A DNA stretch of 64,000 nt from Ceratothoa steindachneri (lineage: Eukaryota > Arthropoda > Malacostraca > Isopoda > Cymothoidae): the NCBI GenBank assembly GCA_963969495.1, contig OZ018337.1, forward strand, positions 79,904,648 through 79,968,647, read 5' to 3'. Made by a program: the position numbers and the translations under genes. The notes beneath the pieces were generated by a model. That model was given only the letters and a program-made list of their open reading frames with translations. It had not been told where the DNA came from and did not search any database. Below are positions 20,980 to 32,900 of this stretch, in pieces (position 1 is the stretch's first letter; each line of letters starts with the position of its first letter).

Positions 20980-23900
20980 CTGGAGAAAGAGGATCTTAAT
21001 TTAGAGAAAAGTAACGCATGATCAAATGTGAGGATAAAAACATTCTAACGGTTTGCCAAACACCACCACCCACACAAAATCAGGCTGTGTGTCAGACAGA
21101 TCAAGAAGAAAATCAAGCGATTCTCGGGGAGTAAAATGTAATCATCTACATTCACGACACCTATCTCCAACTCCTCTATCATGTCAGTAAAAACCTGCCA
21201 CTCGAGATAGATCGTGTAGTCGATCCAGATGGGGTGTATACCGTTCAATTCCTCAAGGAGAAAGGTCCTAGGGAACTGTGTCACAACGCAGCGGAGTATC
21301 TCACGTCGAAGTCGGCTGACGGTGAAATGTACGCAGGAATAAAAGTATAACTCCTATCCATGTGTAGCTCCACTGCTATTCTCTGAGAGGAGGAACTTAA
21401 AGCAGAGAAGAACGGAGACATCATGCCGGGTGTAAATCGCGCATCCACTTGCCCTGCCCCGATCCTATGGTGGTTGGCAGGGGCACGCGGCCAGCATGAC
21501 CTCTTGGATACAAATAGCTAACAGGGAACGGCGGAGACGAGGCTCACCAGCTCTTCCAGGTTGGCCTGGAATACACAGCCAATTCCAGTGAAGGAAAATA
21601 CCCTCCATGACGACTAGCTCGGAGAAGATGCGAGGGGCGGGGAGGGAGGTGAAGACCCTCATGGGAATGGCCTGACTTCCTGGGGGAGGTTGGGTACGCC
21701 ATACGTCTTTTCCTCCATTCCCTTCATCTCGGAGCCTTTGGCGGGCAGGGCGGTTGCGGCGACAGGGGTGCCCCCTTAGAGTGTCTCGTGGGAGCTGAGG
21801 TTCCTTTGGTGTTGCCTTAATTTAGGGGCTCAGCCTTAGAAATCGCAGAAGACGATCTCACGGCCACCTTGGGGGAGGGAGGGGGTACCTCCCGTAATTC
21901 TAATGACTCGATGGAAATGCGCGGCTGTTTCGAAATACGGGACCCTGATTTTAGCTGAAGCGGGACTTGAGCTTGAGGACTGACCAGATCTACCAGGGAA
22001 GAGGCCAATCGAGGTAAAACCCGTAGAATCGTTCTTAAAGGGCGTGGAAGCAACCGTACTCGTAGTCCTGGAGGGGCCAAGAGCAGAAGGTGCCTTCTTA
22101 TCATCAAAGTCGTAGGTAGTACAGGGCGCGACAGGACCAATTCCTTGGCCTTTGAAAGAGAATCTGTTCGCAACATGAACGGCTTGGAACTTCTCGAAAA
22201 CACGAACTATATTGCTTCGAGGAAGCATGGCGCGGCTCGCTACAATTCACACAGTTGGCATTGCATAATCCGGATTTGTCATGTAATGTCTTTGAGCAGT
22301 TTGCGCAGATTTCGGGCTGAGCAATCTAGTATGTCTGCAAGTTTGATTTGTATGGCCGAAACTGTAGCAATGGTAACCATGGCAGGGCACGAATATCTTG
22401 CGAGTTTGTTCTATCAACTGGCACGCATTTTATTCAGGGAGCCTGACACGATCTAAAGTGAGGAAGAGTATCTTATCACACGTTCGACCTTGACCTCTCC
22501 TTGGTTGGCCAGCTCGTCGGCGATGGATGACTATTTTTTAATTTTTTAAAGGGGGCTATCTGGCGACTGCCTACTTGGGCATAAGTCGCCGCAAACAAAC
22601 AGCCCAGTTCTAGGCTATTTTAAAATAAAAATTTTAACAGAAACCTCAATAAAAAGGGATAACAATCAGGAAGCAAGCTCCGGCGTAGGGGGGAGGTCCC
22701 CCTCCCCCCGGCGCAGGAGCCTGCGACTTACAAAAAACAAAAAAACAAGTTAAATACAAGGAAGCAGGCCAGCCCCTCCCCCAAAAGGTCTATCAGTCCA
22801 CCAGTCATGGTGCACGCACTCGACTCGAGTACAAGGGAGAGGCGGTAGCGACCCCGCCCATCCCGGTACCGGGACAGGTATCGTGCGCGAAGATCTCCCA
22901 GACTGGGACATTCGACAAGAATGTGCCGAGCAGTCTGGGGGACGACGCAGTCGTCGCAATAGGGCGCAGGCGAGCGCTCCATCAAATAGCGAAGCGTCAC
23001 ACGAGTGTGTGACTAAGTAGTAGTCGACGAGTTCCCCCCTCATAAATCACCCCTTTAACAAAATTCATGGTAGAGTACGATGTCACCTGCACAGTCGAGC
23101 CATCAGTGTCAGAAGAGCACAAACCATGGCTGCCTGCGGAGGGTCCGCCGTATTTAAAAGAAGGGTCCCTTCAGAGAAACGGGCGACTTTCGGTTCTTGA
23201 CCTAGAACCTTAGCCAATGCTGGGGCTGATGGGGCATGTGTCCTCTGGACAACATGCTCCCATCAGTAGAACAAGCAATTAAGAAACACTTGAAGCCGGC
23301 GAGCTCGAAGACACTGGGCAACCTCTCGATGAGGCTTCCCGCGCCATCGAGTCTCTAGTCACCCTACTTGCAACTAGTCTGTCATGGTGTGGGGTTTCCC
23401 CGACCGAGGGAAGCTCGGGGCAGGACGTGCTAGTCGTGAACTGGTCACTTGCCGAAGTAGCAAGGGACCATCCCTCTCCGGAAGAGGAGGAACCCCTAGT
23501 CTTTTCATTCTTCTTAATTTTCTTTTTTTACGGGGTGTAAAAGTGAGCCCTCTTTTCTCCATTCCCGCAAGGGGCCTCAAGGCCGGATGAGACAGCCTCA
23601 CCCATGTCCTAGGATGACAATGGGGGCCCCAACTGGGGCCCATTGCCACCTCATGAAATTTTGCATAGAGCGGACTTAGACTCAATGATCCTACAATTGA
23701 GGGTGGCGGCATCTCCGGGACCATTTCCATCCCTCTAAGGTGTGGGGGGGGATCCCTAGTTATTGAACTGTGGAGCCTCTATCGGGGAAGAAAGGGGTGC
23801 AGGCACGCCGACCCCTAACAGGGTCAAGAAGATAGTATCTTAAATGGAAGGGGGAACGTCCTAATAATCTCCGCCAACCATTGCCGCTCTAAGGGGGTTT

Positions 23901-26900
23901 ACCATATCGAGCCGCTCCCGGTCAAGCTTGGGCCGGCTGGTCGCCTCCTCCTTCGTGGCCCCCCGTAAAACGGAAAGAAGGGCTGTCGCTAGCGCATAAG
24001 TTGAGCCGTCCAAGGACAACAAGGAAGGGGTTGAGGGGAAGGCTTCCTCACCTCTACACGATAGCCAAGATCTGTTGTGGCAGATCCAGAGACGGGACCC
24101 CCAGAGACTTTTAGTTGCCCTGGCAGAGAACTAAAGCCCACCTACCATAAGCAGTACAGCTTTATGCACCCAATAATGGCCGCAATGCTCGGGAACCCTC
24201 AAGTTCTAGTCTCTTGCAATTTGTGGGCGTTGTTTATAGAGGTTCCAAAGCCACTATTCTGACACGACATGAGGTAGCTGGTCAGGTCCTTAAGCCTAGA
24301 GAAAATAAGAGGTGGAAGGCATAAAAAAATGTGGGTGCTCAGAGGGCCGAAGAGGCGGCAGCAAACTGCCCCCCTCCCCAGCCCCCCGTATAATTCAACC
24401 CACTCGGAATGTGATGACATGCAGACTACCTGGATCCCTGGTCTAAGAGTCCAAGCAAATAAGGCAGGAAGAGATTGGCTTAGATAGACTCACAACACAA
24501 GAATACCAAGGGGATTCCCCCCCCCCCCTCTCAAATTTTAAGGGCAATAGCAAGACCCAATCGTGTAGAAAGTGTGTAAGTGAAGATGGAGTTAGTGAAA
24601 AATGTGTGTAAGATATATAGCCACAGATCCACCTACAGGAGTTGGGACTTGGAAGGGTACACGAGCCCCCAATCCTACCTGACACCCCCTTGCAGGGAAT
24701 AAGGAAAAATAAAGATGTGGGGCAGTAGAAGAAGAAAGTGGTAGGAAGAATTCAGACGTTAAAACCCAAGACCCGAACCAGAGCCAAGATGGAGTTTTTT
24801 TGTTTGTTTTTTTTAAAGGGGCTATCTGGCGAGTGCCCACTTGGGCACAAGTCGCCGCAAACAAACAGCGCAGTTCTAGGCTACTTTAAAATATTTTTTT
24901 TAACAGCAACAACAATAAAAAGGGATAACAATAAGGAAGCTAGCTCCGGCGTCGGGGGAGGTCCCCCTTCTCCCGGCGCAGGAGACTGCGACCTACAAAA
25001 AAACAAAAAAAAAAACAACAATAACAGAAAAAACAAGTTAAATACAAGGGAGAAGGCCGGCCTCCCCCCAAAAATCTATCAGTCCACCAGTCATGGTGCA
25101 CGCACTCGACCCAAGTACAAGGGACAGGCGGTAGCGACCCCGCCCATCCCGGTACCGGAAAAGGTAACGTGCGCGATCACCCAGACTGGGACATTCGACA
25201 AGAACAGTCTGGAGGACGACGAAGTCATCGCAATAGGGCGCTCCATCAAATAGCGATGCGTCACACGAGTGTGTCCGATTCGGAGACGACAGAAAGCGAC
25301 CTGAAGCCGTCGCGGCATTGGGGGATAGGTCCATGGGAACAGTCGTGGCGCAATGGCACGCAACTTTAAGTTCCCTTCGACCGTCTCCCATCTTCTTTGC
25401 CAAGCAGTCCGAAGAGCTGCAGGTATTCCTGCCATGTAGTCAGTGTGAGGAAGAGCGAAACGCTGGTGTGGTCGCAGACCAGCGAGGAAATACAAGTGTT
25501 TTGAAGGAAGGAAGAGAGGCGGGGTACAAGAGACCCAAAGGCTGCGAATATGAGCCTCCCAGGTGAGGCGTCGGTCGAATACAAGACCGAGGAAACGGTG
25601 CGATTCCACCACATCCAGGCGCACCCCATTAAGAAACAAATCTGGGTCGGGGTGAAGCCGTGGATGGCGGCAGAAGTGCACCACCTTAGTCTTGGCCAAA
25701 GAAAACCGAAACCTGTGCACTTCGGCATAGCGAGAGACGCGGTTCAATGCCTGTTGGAGTCGACGCTCCAGAGTTGGCATCTGGGCCGCGCCAAAAGAGA
25801 TGGAAAGGTCGTCCACGTAGAGCGTAGCGAGAACATCTTCCGGCAGCACCGAGGTGATGCCGTTGATGCTCAGGGCAAAGAGTGTGACACTGAGGACACT
25901 TCCCTGCGGGTCACCCTCTTCCTGCTCCTTTGGGCCGGAGAGGGCTCCCCCCACCCGTACGCGGAATCGACGATCTCGCAAAAATTCAGAAATAAACATT
26001 GGGAGGCGTCCCCTCGCCCCCATCGTATGGAGAGTCTCCATGATACCGTATGTATCGCCATGCGGTATCATAGGCCCTCTCCAAATCGAAAAACACCGTG
26101 GCGTAGTGCTGTCTACGAAGGAAAGCCTCGAGGACGGCATTTTCCGGTCGGAGCAGAGCATCCGACGTGGAGTGGAACTTGCGGAAGCCGCACTGTGCGG
26201 AAGACAGATGGCCTCCACTGTCCAGGAAAAGGCTAGTCTAACATTTACCAATTTCTCCATCAACCTGCACACGCAAGAGGTTAGAGAGATTGGGCGGAAA
26301 CCGGTCGGAGTAGAAGGATCTCTTCCCGGTTTGAGAAAGGCGAGCCAGGGAGCGAATTCGCCAGGAATCTGAGAGAAGACCCTCGACCTAGATCCTGTTG
26401 AACAAATCTAACAGAAATGCCATGCCTCGCACACCTAGGTGTCGAAGCATGGAGTACGGCACATCGTCCGGATCATGGGCGGTGTCCGCGCACGAAGCGA
26501 GAGCGGAGCGCCACTCACTTCCAGTAAACCTGTTGAAGGGTTCGACGCCTCTGGAGGTAAAGTCCAGCCGGCGGCCTTCCGCGATATCACGACGTGCATT
26601 GAATGCTGGCGGAGCAGCATCCCGGCTAGAGAATGCGGATAAAGCGGTCGTGAAGGATTCCGCAACGGACGCGGGTCCGAGATTGCGGTCCCATTCTCCT
26701 GGAGAACGGGAGGGGGGTCCTGCGAGAACTTGCCCCGAATCCTTTTGACTCGCCTCCACACCTCTGCGAAAGGGGTCTTCCCGTTAAGCGAAGACACGTA
26801 TGCCGGCCAAGAAGAGCGGCGGGCGTGCTTCGAAATAAACCGGAAACTAGCCCTAACCCGACGAAATTCACCGATAGTGAAATGGTTAAGGCAGCGCTTA

Positions 26901-29900
26901 TAGCGCATGTAGGTATAACGCTTCTGTTTGAGGGCCGTCTCACACTCGACCGACCACCATGGGAGTGGTCGGCGTGCAAAACGGCCAGACGTCCTAGGAA
27001 TAGTAGTCAGGCCCGCGGCGATGAGCTGGCCGGAGAAGAACTCAACGGCCTCATCTACCGACCTAAACTCCTTGACTGAGATAGAAAATTCAGTCATTTC
27101 CTGAAATGCAGGCCACCCCGCCCGCGCCAAGCACTACCGAGGTGGGCTCTCAGGCGACAGTTCCCCTGAAAATGATATTTGAATGGGAAAGTGATCACTA
27201 CAATGGAGGTCATCAACCACCACTCAATCAAAATCAGGCTGTGCATCCGAAGAGCACAAAGATAGGTCAAGGCAAGAAAATGAAGCGGTTCTCGGAAAGT
27301 GAAGCGTAAACTCATCCACGTTTAGGACACCCATCTCAAGCTCTTCGATGAGATCGGCAAGGATGTCCCCTAGGATTTATGTAGTAATCTCCCCAGAGAG
27401 GATGCCTGCCGTTCAGATCTCCAAGCAAGAGATAGGGCCTCGGCAACCGTGCAACGACGCGACGGAAGTCCCCCGCGTCGAAGTCAGCTGACGGTGGAAT
27501 GTACGCAGAAATGATAGTATACCTCCTATCCAGGTGCAGCTGCACAGCCACTGCCTGAAAGGAGGTATCTAAAGAGAAAGGAAGAACGGAGACATCATGC
27601 CGGGTGTAAACCGCGCATCCCCCAGCCCGGCCATCCCGCGGTGGTGGGGTCGCAAGACCCTTATAGCCCGGGAGGGCGGGCAGGGGGCACGTGCCTAGCA
27701 TGGTCTCCTGCAAAAAGATAGCTAACGGGGAACGGGACGAGACAAGCCTCCGCAGCTCCTCCCAATTGGCCCGGAGTCCACGGCAATTCCATTGAACTCG
27801 GAGGAGACGCGAGGGCCCTCCTCGAACTGAAGACCGTGACGGGAATGGCCGTACGCTTCCCGGGGGCAGAACCCCGGGCGCTGTTGGCCGGACAAAGCGC
27901 TGAAGGCGCTGTCGCCTTCGAGGACTTATTGGGGGAGGTTGGGCTCGACATGCGAGTCTTTTCCTCCCTCCGCCTCGAAACCTTAGGCGGGCGTTGCGGC
28001 TTCGGAGGCGGGGGGGCCCTCTTTTCGAGGAACCACCGCCTCCGACCCACTCGATCCACCTCGGGGCGAGTGCGAAGGAGCCGAATCTCCTTTGTTGGCG
28101 TCCTCCTTTCGGGGGACAGCTTTAGGAACCCCGGAAGATGGCCTAGCGACCATCTTCAGTGGTGTTGCCTCCTGTGAGTCTAACGACTCGGTGGAGGCGC
28201 GTTGCCGTTTCGCCTTACGGGAAACGCTCACGCTGGGGAAAGAGGGGGAAGCCCTGGTTTTAGCCGGGGCTGGGTGTGAACCCTTTTTGCCGCCAGCTTT
28301 ACCAGGGGAGCTCCCGGGTTGAGTAGAGCCCGCAGAAGGGCTCCGAATGGGCGCGGAAACAACTGTGCTCGTTGGCCTGGATGGGCCAGGAGCAGAGGGT
28401 GCCTTTCTAACTATTGAGGCATATGACGTCAACGGCAGAGCCGGGTGGGCCAGGACCAAGTCCTTAGCCTCGCGGAATGAGAGTCGATCCTGGGCCTGAA
28501 CGGCCAGGATTTCTTTCTCAAGGAGATATGCACCACATTGCTTCGAAGAAGCAGGGTGCGGCTCTCCGCAAATGACACACTTGGCCACACACGATTTGGG
28601 ACTTATCGTGTGCGGCCTTGGAGCAATTTACACAAACTTCGGGTGATCCCGACTTTGCACGTCTAAGAGAACGATTCGTATGGCCGAAGCGGTGACAGTA
28701 ATAGCACCACAGCAGAAGTGGCACGAATGCCTTCACGCGGTAGTGATACCAACCGGCACACACCAACTCAGGGAGCTTGTCACAGTCGAATGTGACGAAG
28801 AGTGTAGGGGTGGGTCTCGAGGCCCCTCCCTGTTTTCTCATCACACGTTCGACCTTCACCACCCCATAGTCGGCCAGCTCTAGGGTGATGTCCTCAATGG
28901 AGTAGTTAACGAGTTCCCTCGCATAAACTACTCCTTTCACAAAGTTCATGGTAGAGTGCGGCGTCACACTCACCGGGGTGCCATGAGGTGTCCGAAGAGC
29001 ACTTATCTTGGCCGCCTCGGCGGGATTCGCCGCATTGCCAGAAGGCTCCCGTCCGAGAAACGGGTCACCTTCGGCTCTCTACCAATTGCACTAGCTAATC
29101 CTCTACTCTGATGGATCATGTAGCCCTTGGCCAACAAGCTGCCATCAATGGAGCGAATAACGAGGAAGCGTTTGAAGCCAGCGGGCTCGAAAACGCCAGG
29201 TAACCTCTGAAAGAGGGGCCCCGATGTCATCGAGGCTCCGCCCTGTGCACTTTTAGTCTTAGTCAGGGGCTCCGCAACCGGGGGGGCAGAGGGGCCAGAT
29301 GCGTCGATCTTGGCTTGGTCGCCTGCCAAAGTGGCAGCAGACCCATCCGTCCACGTAGCCCCGGCGGATGGAGAAGAGCCCCGAGTTTTCTTAGTCTTTT
29401 TCTTTTTTTGGAGAGGAGGGCGGGGAATGAACCCGCTTCTCACCTCCACCAATATGAGCCCCTAGGCCAGATGGACCGGCCTCAGCCAGGTCCTTCTCCG
29501 AAATGGAGAAGGTCCGGGTGGTCGCAGGGGCACCGGTTGGAGGAGATCCCTCCCCTCCTTGTACTGCCTCGGAGCCCTCAGCCGTTTGGGGAGGACCTTG
29601 CATAGGGGCGGATTCGGGTTCGGTGCTTGGCGCCGAGCCCTGATTTCCCCCATGGAAGGCCCTACCGTCTGAGGCTGGGTTTCCTTAAGGACCCTGTCTA
29701 TCACAGGAGGGGCCTCCAGTTGGCCATCCCCTCCCAGGACATCGCAGGTCCCCTTGGCAGCGTAACCAGTCTTTTGTGGGGAGGCACAGGCCTTGACAAT
29801 GGCAAGGTTTAATATTCTTGCCAGCACGTCTTTTGAGTGGAGCGACCGAAGGGGCCTGGCTTCCCTCTCCCCCCTAAGGGGGTTTGCCCTACCGAGCCGC

Positions 29901-32900
29901 TTACACGAGGGGCGGTCGGCAATGGGCTGCCTGCTGGCTTTCTTGGCAGTCCCCTTAGAAAGCAAAGGAGGGACTGCCGCTGGAAAAAGGGAGGTGCCCG
30001 AAAGCACCTCCAGAGAAGGGGGTGAGGGGGAGTCCCCTACACCCGTAGGCGTAGGAGAGGAGTAAGCCTCCTCTCCGGTTAAAAAGGTATGGATGGTCCC
30101 CTGCGCAAGCACAGGAGGGGGGGGGACCTCCATCTTTTCTGTGGAGCTGCACGAGGGCGGCTCCGTTGTTTTAGGGGGAATTAAGGGAAGATGTATTTGT
30201 TTTGCATCATTGGGCATGGTGACCCTCTTTGTTTTACGGGACGAAATCGCTCACCACCTCTTGCAGTAGCCCGCACTGCAAGAGGTGCTTACAGGCCCGG
30301 CAGAGCCAGGCGCCTCCATTCGGGACCACCCCTCCCGCCTGGCAGTCCATCGGCATGGCGGCTCCACCTTGGACACGGCGTAAAATTGATAGAATGTGAA
30401 GAGGAGAGGGAAAGGGATGTGAGGAAGGTATGGGTGGGGATGAAGCAGGTTGTTAAAAAACCTCCATCCCGAACCGGAGCTCAGGGGTTAGGGAACAATG
30501 TCCCCTCCCCCCTCAGCCCCGATTCGGGGTGGTTGGCTTGAGAAGGAGGTCAGCATCTACTCTGCAAAATTAGAGGCTGACCAGAGAAAGTTGTGGGAGA
30601 GGTATGAAAAGCGAGGAAATACAAGTGTTTTGAAGGAAGGAAGAGAGGCTAAGCTGGGGCCGGACGGAGCGCTGGATCCCGTCAACACGGCCGCCAGGGT
30701 GGCAAATCGCCGCGCCCCTTACGGGGCCAAGATGGAGGATTGAGCTAGCCCCCTCCACCCATTGGAGGCACCATGAAAGGATGAAAGCCGGTTGGCGACT
30801 AGCCTACGATATTACCCGCTGACCAATAGGCGAGAAATGGCTTGGCAAGTGGTAAAAAATGGAAATATCTAGGGAGAATAAAGCTTGGTAAACCTTCCAC
30901 ACACTCCACTCCTCCCAATCCTTATCACATACTAAAAAACCTAACTATGCACAGTGAAAAAAATCTAAAAACAAATTAAAAAAGAACCAGGTGGACTGAA
31001 TGATGTCATACGTAGAAAACACCCTATCCAAGTTCACACTTGAGCAATTCGTTTCTTTCTACTAATTTCTCTTGCACTTCCCAAATGCAATCCTTCAAGA
31101 AGGCAAGCAAAATATCCACTAAAAATACGAAATGTTTCACCCACAATTTCCCACCTAAAAGAAAGAAAAAGTGATTCAGACAAAGCAGAGCAGCACCCAA
31201 TGCCAAGGAAATCCAACAAATTCACACCATCAACATAACACATATCATCAAGTAACAAAAGAGATGGATACCACACTTAAAAACAATGATAAACAAAACA
31301 GCTTCCAAGTCTTGCAAATAATAAAAAAAACCCCACCAAACCAACTCCCACACATTTCTCCTCGCCAAAGAGCAAAAAATACTGAGCCTGATAAACCAAT
31401 GCAATCCGCTCATGAAACACTATTTAAAAATTTGCTAATTTCTCACCAGCCACAACAATAGGAAAGACAAAAACCTATGCAGATTAAAAACATCCCAACC
31501 AAACCAGAACACAATAAAACACACACTTCACTTCCACAGCGCTGAAAAAAAAAGACAATGATGGCCTAGACCATAGTGCTCCACCCAACTGATCCAGTTT
31601 CTCTGACCTGGTACAGTTAGGAAACTGCCCCTCCCTACATTAATACAAAAATAGAACAATTTTTTAAAATTCTGAGAACCCCATCAGGCGATTCCTACGA
31701 GGGCAAAAGTAGCCCCTCTCACATCACAGCTCACTATTAGGCTAGATTAAAAAAAAACAAATAAAGAACAAAGATAAAAAGAGACAACGGCTAAGTACAG
31801 GCTAAAGAAACAACTAAGAAAGGAAAGGAAAGCAGAAAGGCAACATGAAGCAAGCGAGCTCCGGCGTCAGAGGGTAAGCCCGCCTCCCCCGGGCACAGGA
31901 ACAAGCGATCTACAATAAAAAGTCAAATAAAGTGGAGGTGGAGAAGGACAGCCTCCTCCAAAAAGTCGTATGGTCCCCACAAGTCTGTGTGCACGAAACA
32001 GTCCCGAGTACAATTGACAAGCGGTAGCGACCCCGCTCGGCCCGGTACCGGGTCAGGTAACGTACGCGAAGATCATCCAGAGTTGGATATTCCACAATAA
32101 TATGCCGAGCAGTCTGGGGGGCAACGAAGTCGTCACGATAAGACGCAGGCGAGCGCTCCATCAAATAGCGGTGCGTCCCATGAGTGTGCCCAATTCGGTG
32201 ACGACAGCCTTAGGGGGTAGGTCCATGGGAACAGTCGCGACAAAGGGGCATGTAACTTTAGGTTCCCCTCGACAGTCTCCCATCTTCTTTGCCAAAGCTG
32301 CCCGTATTCCTGCCATGTAATCAGTGTGAGGAAGAGCGAAACGCCGAGTCCTCGCAGACTCTTTGGCGCCCTCATTCCCCGCAATTCCTACATGTCCAGG
32401 AACCCAGCAGAAGAAAATCTTGACATCCGCCCAGTTCGCCAAAACCGTGGCGTAAGGAATACCATGAACCAGGGGATGCGGAGATTCCAATGTCCCGAGA
32501 GCACTCAGGGCGCTTTGTGAGTGGCTGTAAATCACAATCTGGTCTCCGAACCGGGCACGACGCGTTATCTCCCGTACCGAGCGGTGTATTGCAAACAGCT
32601 CGACCGTGAAGACAGACGCAGCGCCTGGTAGATAACCGCTGACTTCAAACAGAAGGGATAGGGCGTGGAAACCGACCCTCTCTTGGGACTTGGAGCCATC
32701 CGTATACACTGGCACGGTTCAAGCGTGACACGAAGTGTGCTCCAAAAAGGCCGAATGCAATACTCCCGCCGCTGTAGAAGCTTTGGGTGTCTATGCGTGG
32801 CGACAAATGGTCAAAGGTGGTAACCTCCAGAGTTGCGTCCTGGGCAGAACCAGACCGAGAGCTATACAGAACTCTCGAAAGAGTTTCCTAGCCCTAAACC

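Larger units (their letters stand above)
24795..30725 (-). mobile_element. Family A LINE, copy E, both ends present, 12-bp TSD
   Basis: A complete insertion of 5,931 bp on the minus strand: 5' UTR (30725-30218), ORF1, ORF2 with an internal deletion, 3' UTR and a T-rich tail at its lower end. GCCAAGATGGAG occurs at 24783-24794 and again at 30726-30737, the target-site duplication. Its ORF1 knuckle region is identical to copy G over 204 nt (28680-28883 and 59813-60016), so E and G form a subfamily. Confidence 0.92.

Noticed and set aside
30738..31640. Hydrophobic open stretches on the minus strand as possible exons
   Set aside because: No recognisable motif, no convincing splice pair in phase, and MED29 is complete without them.
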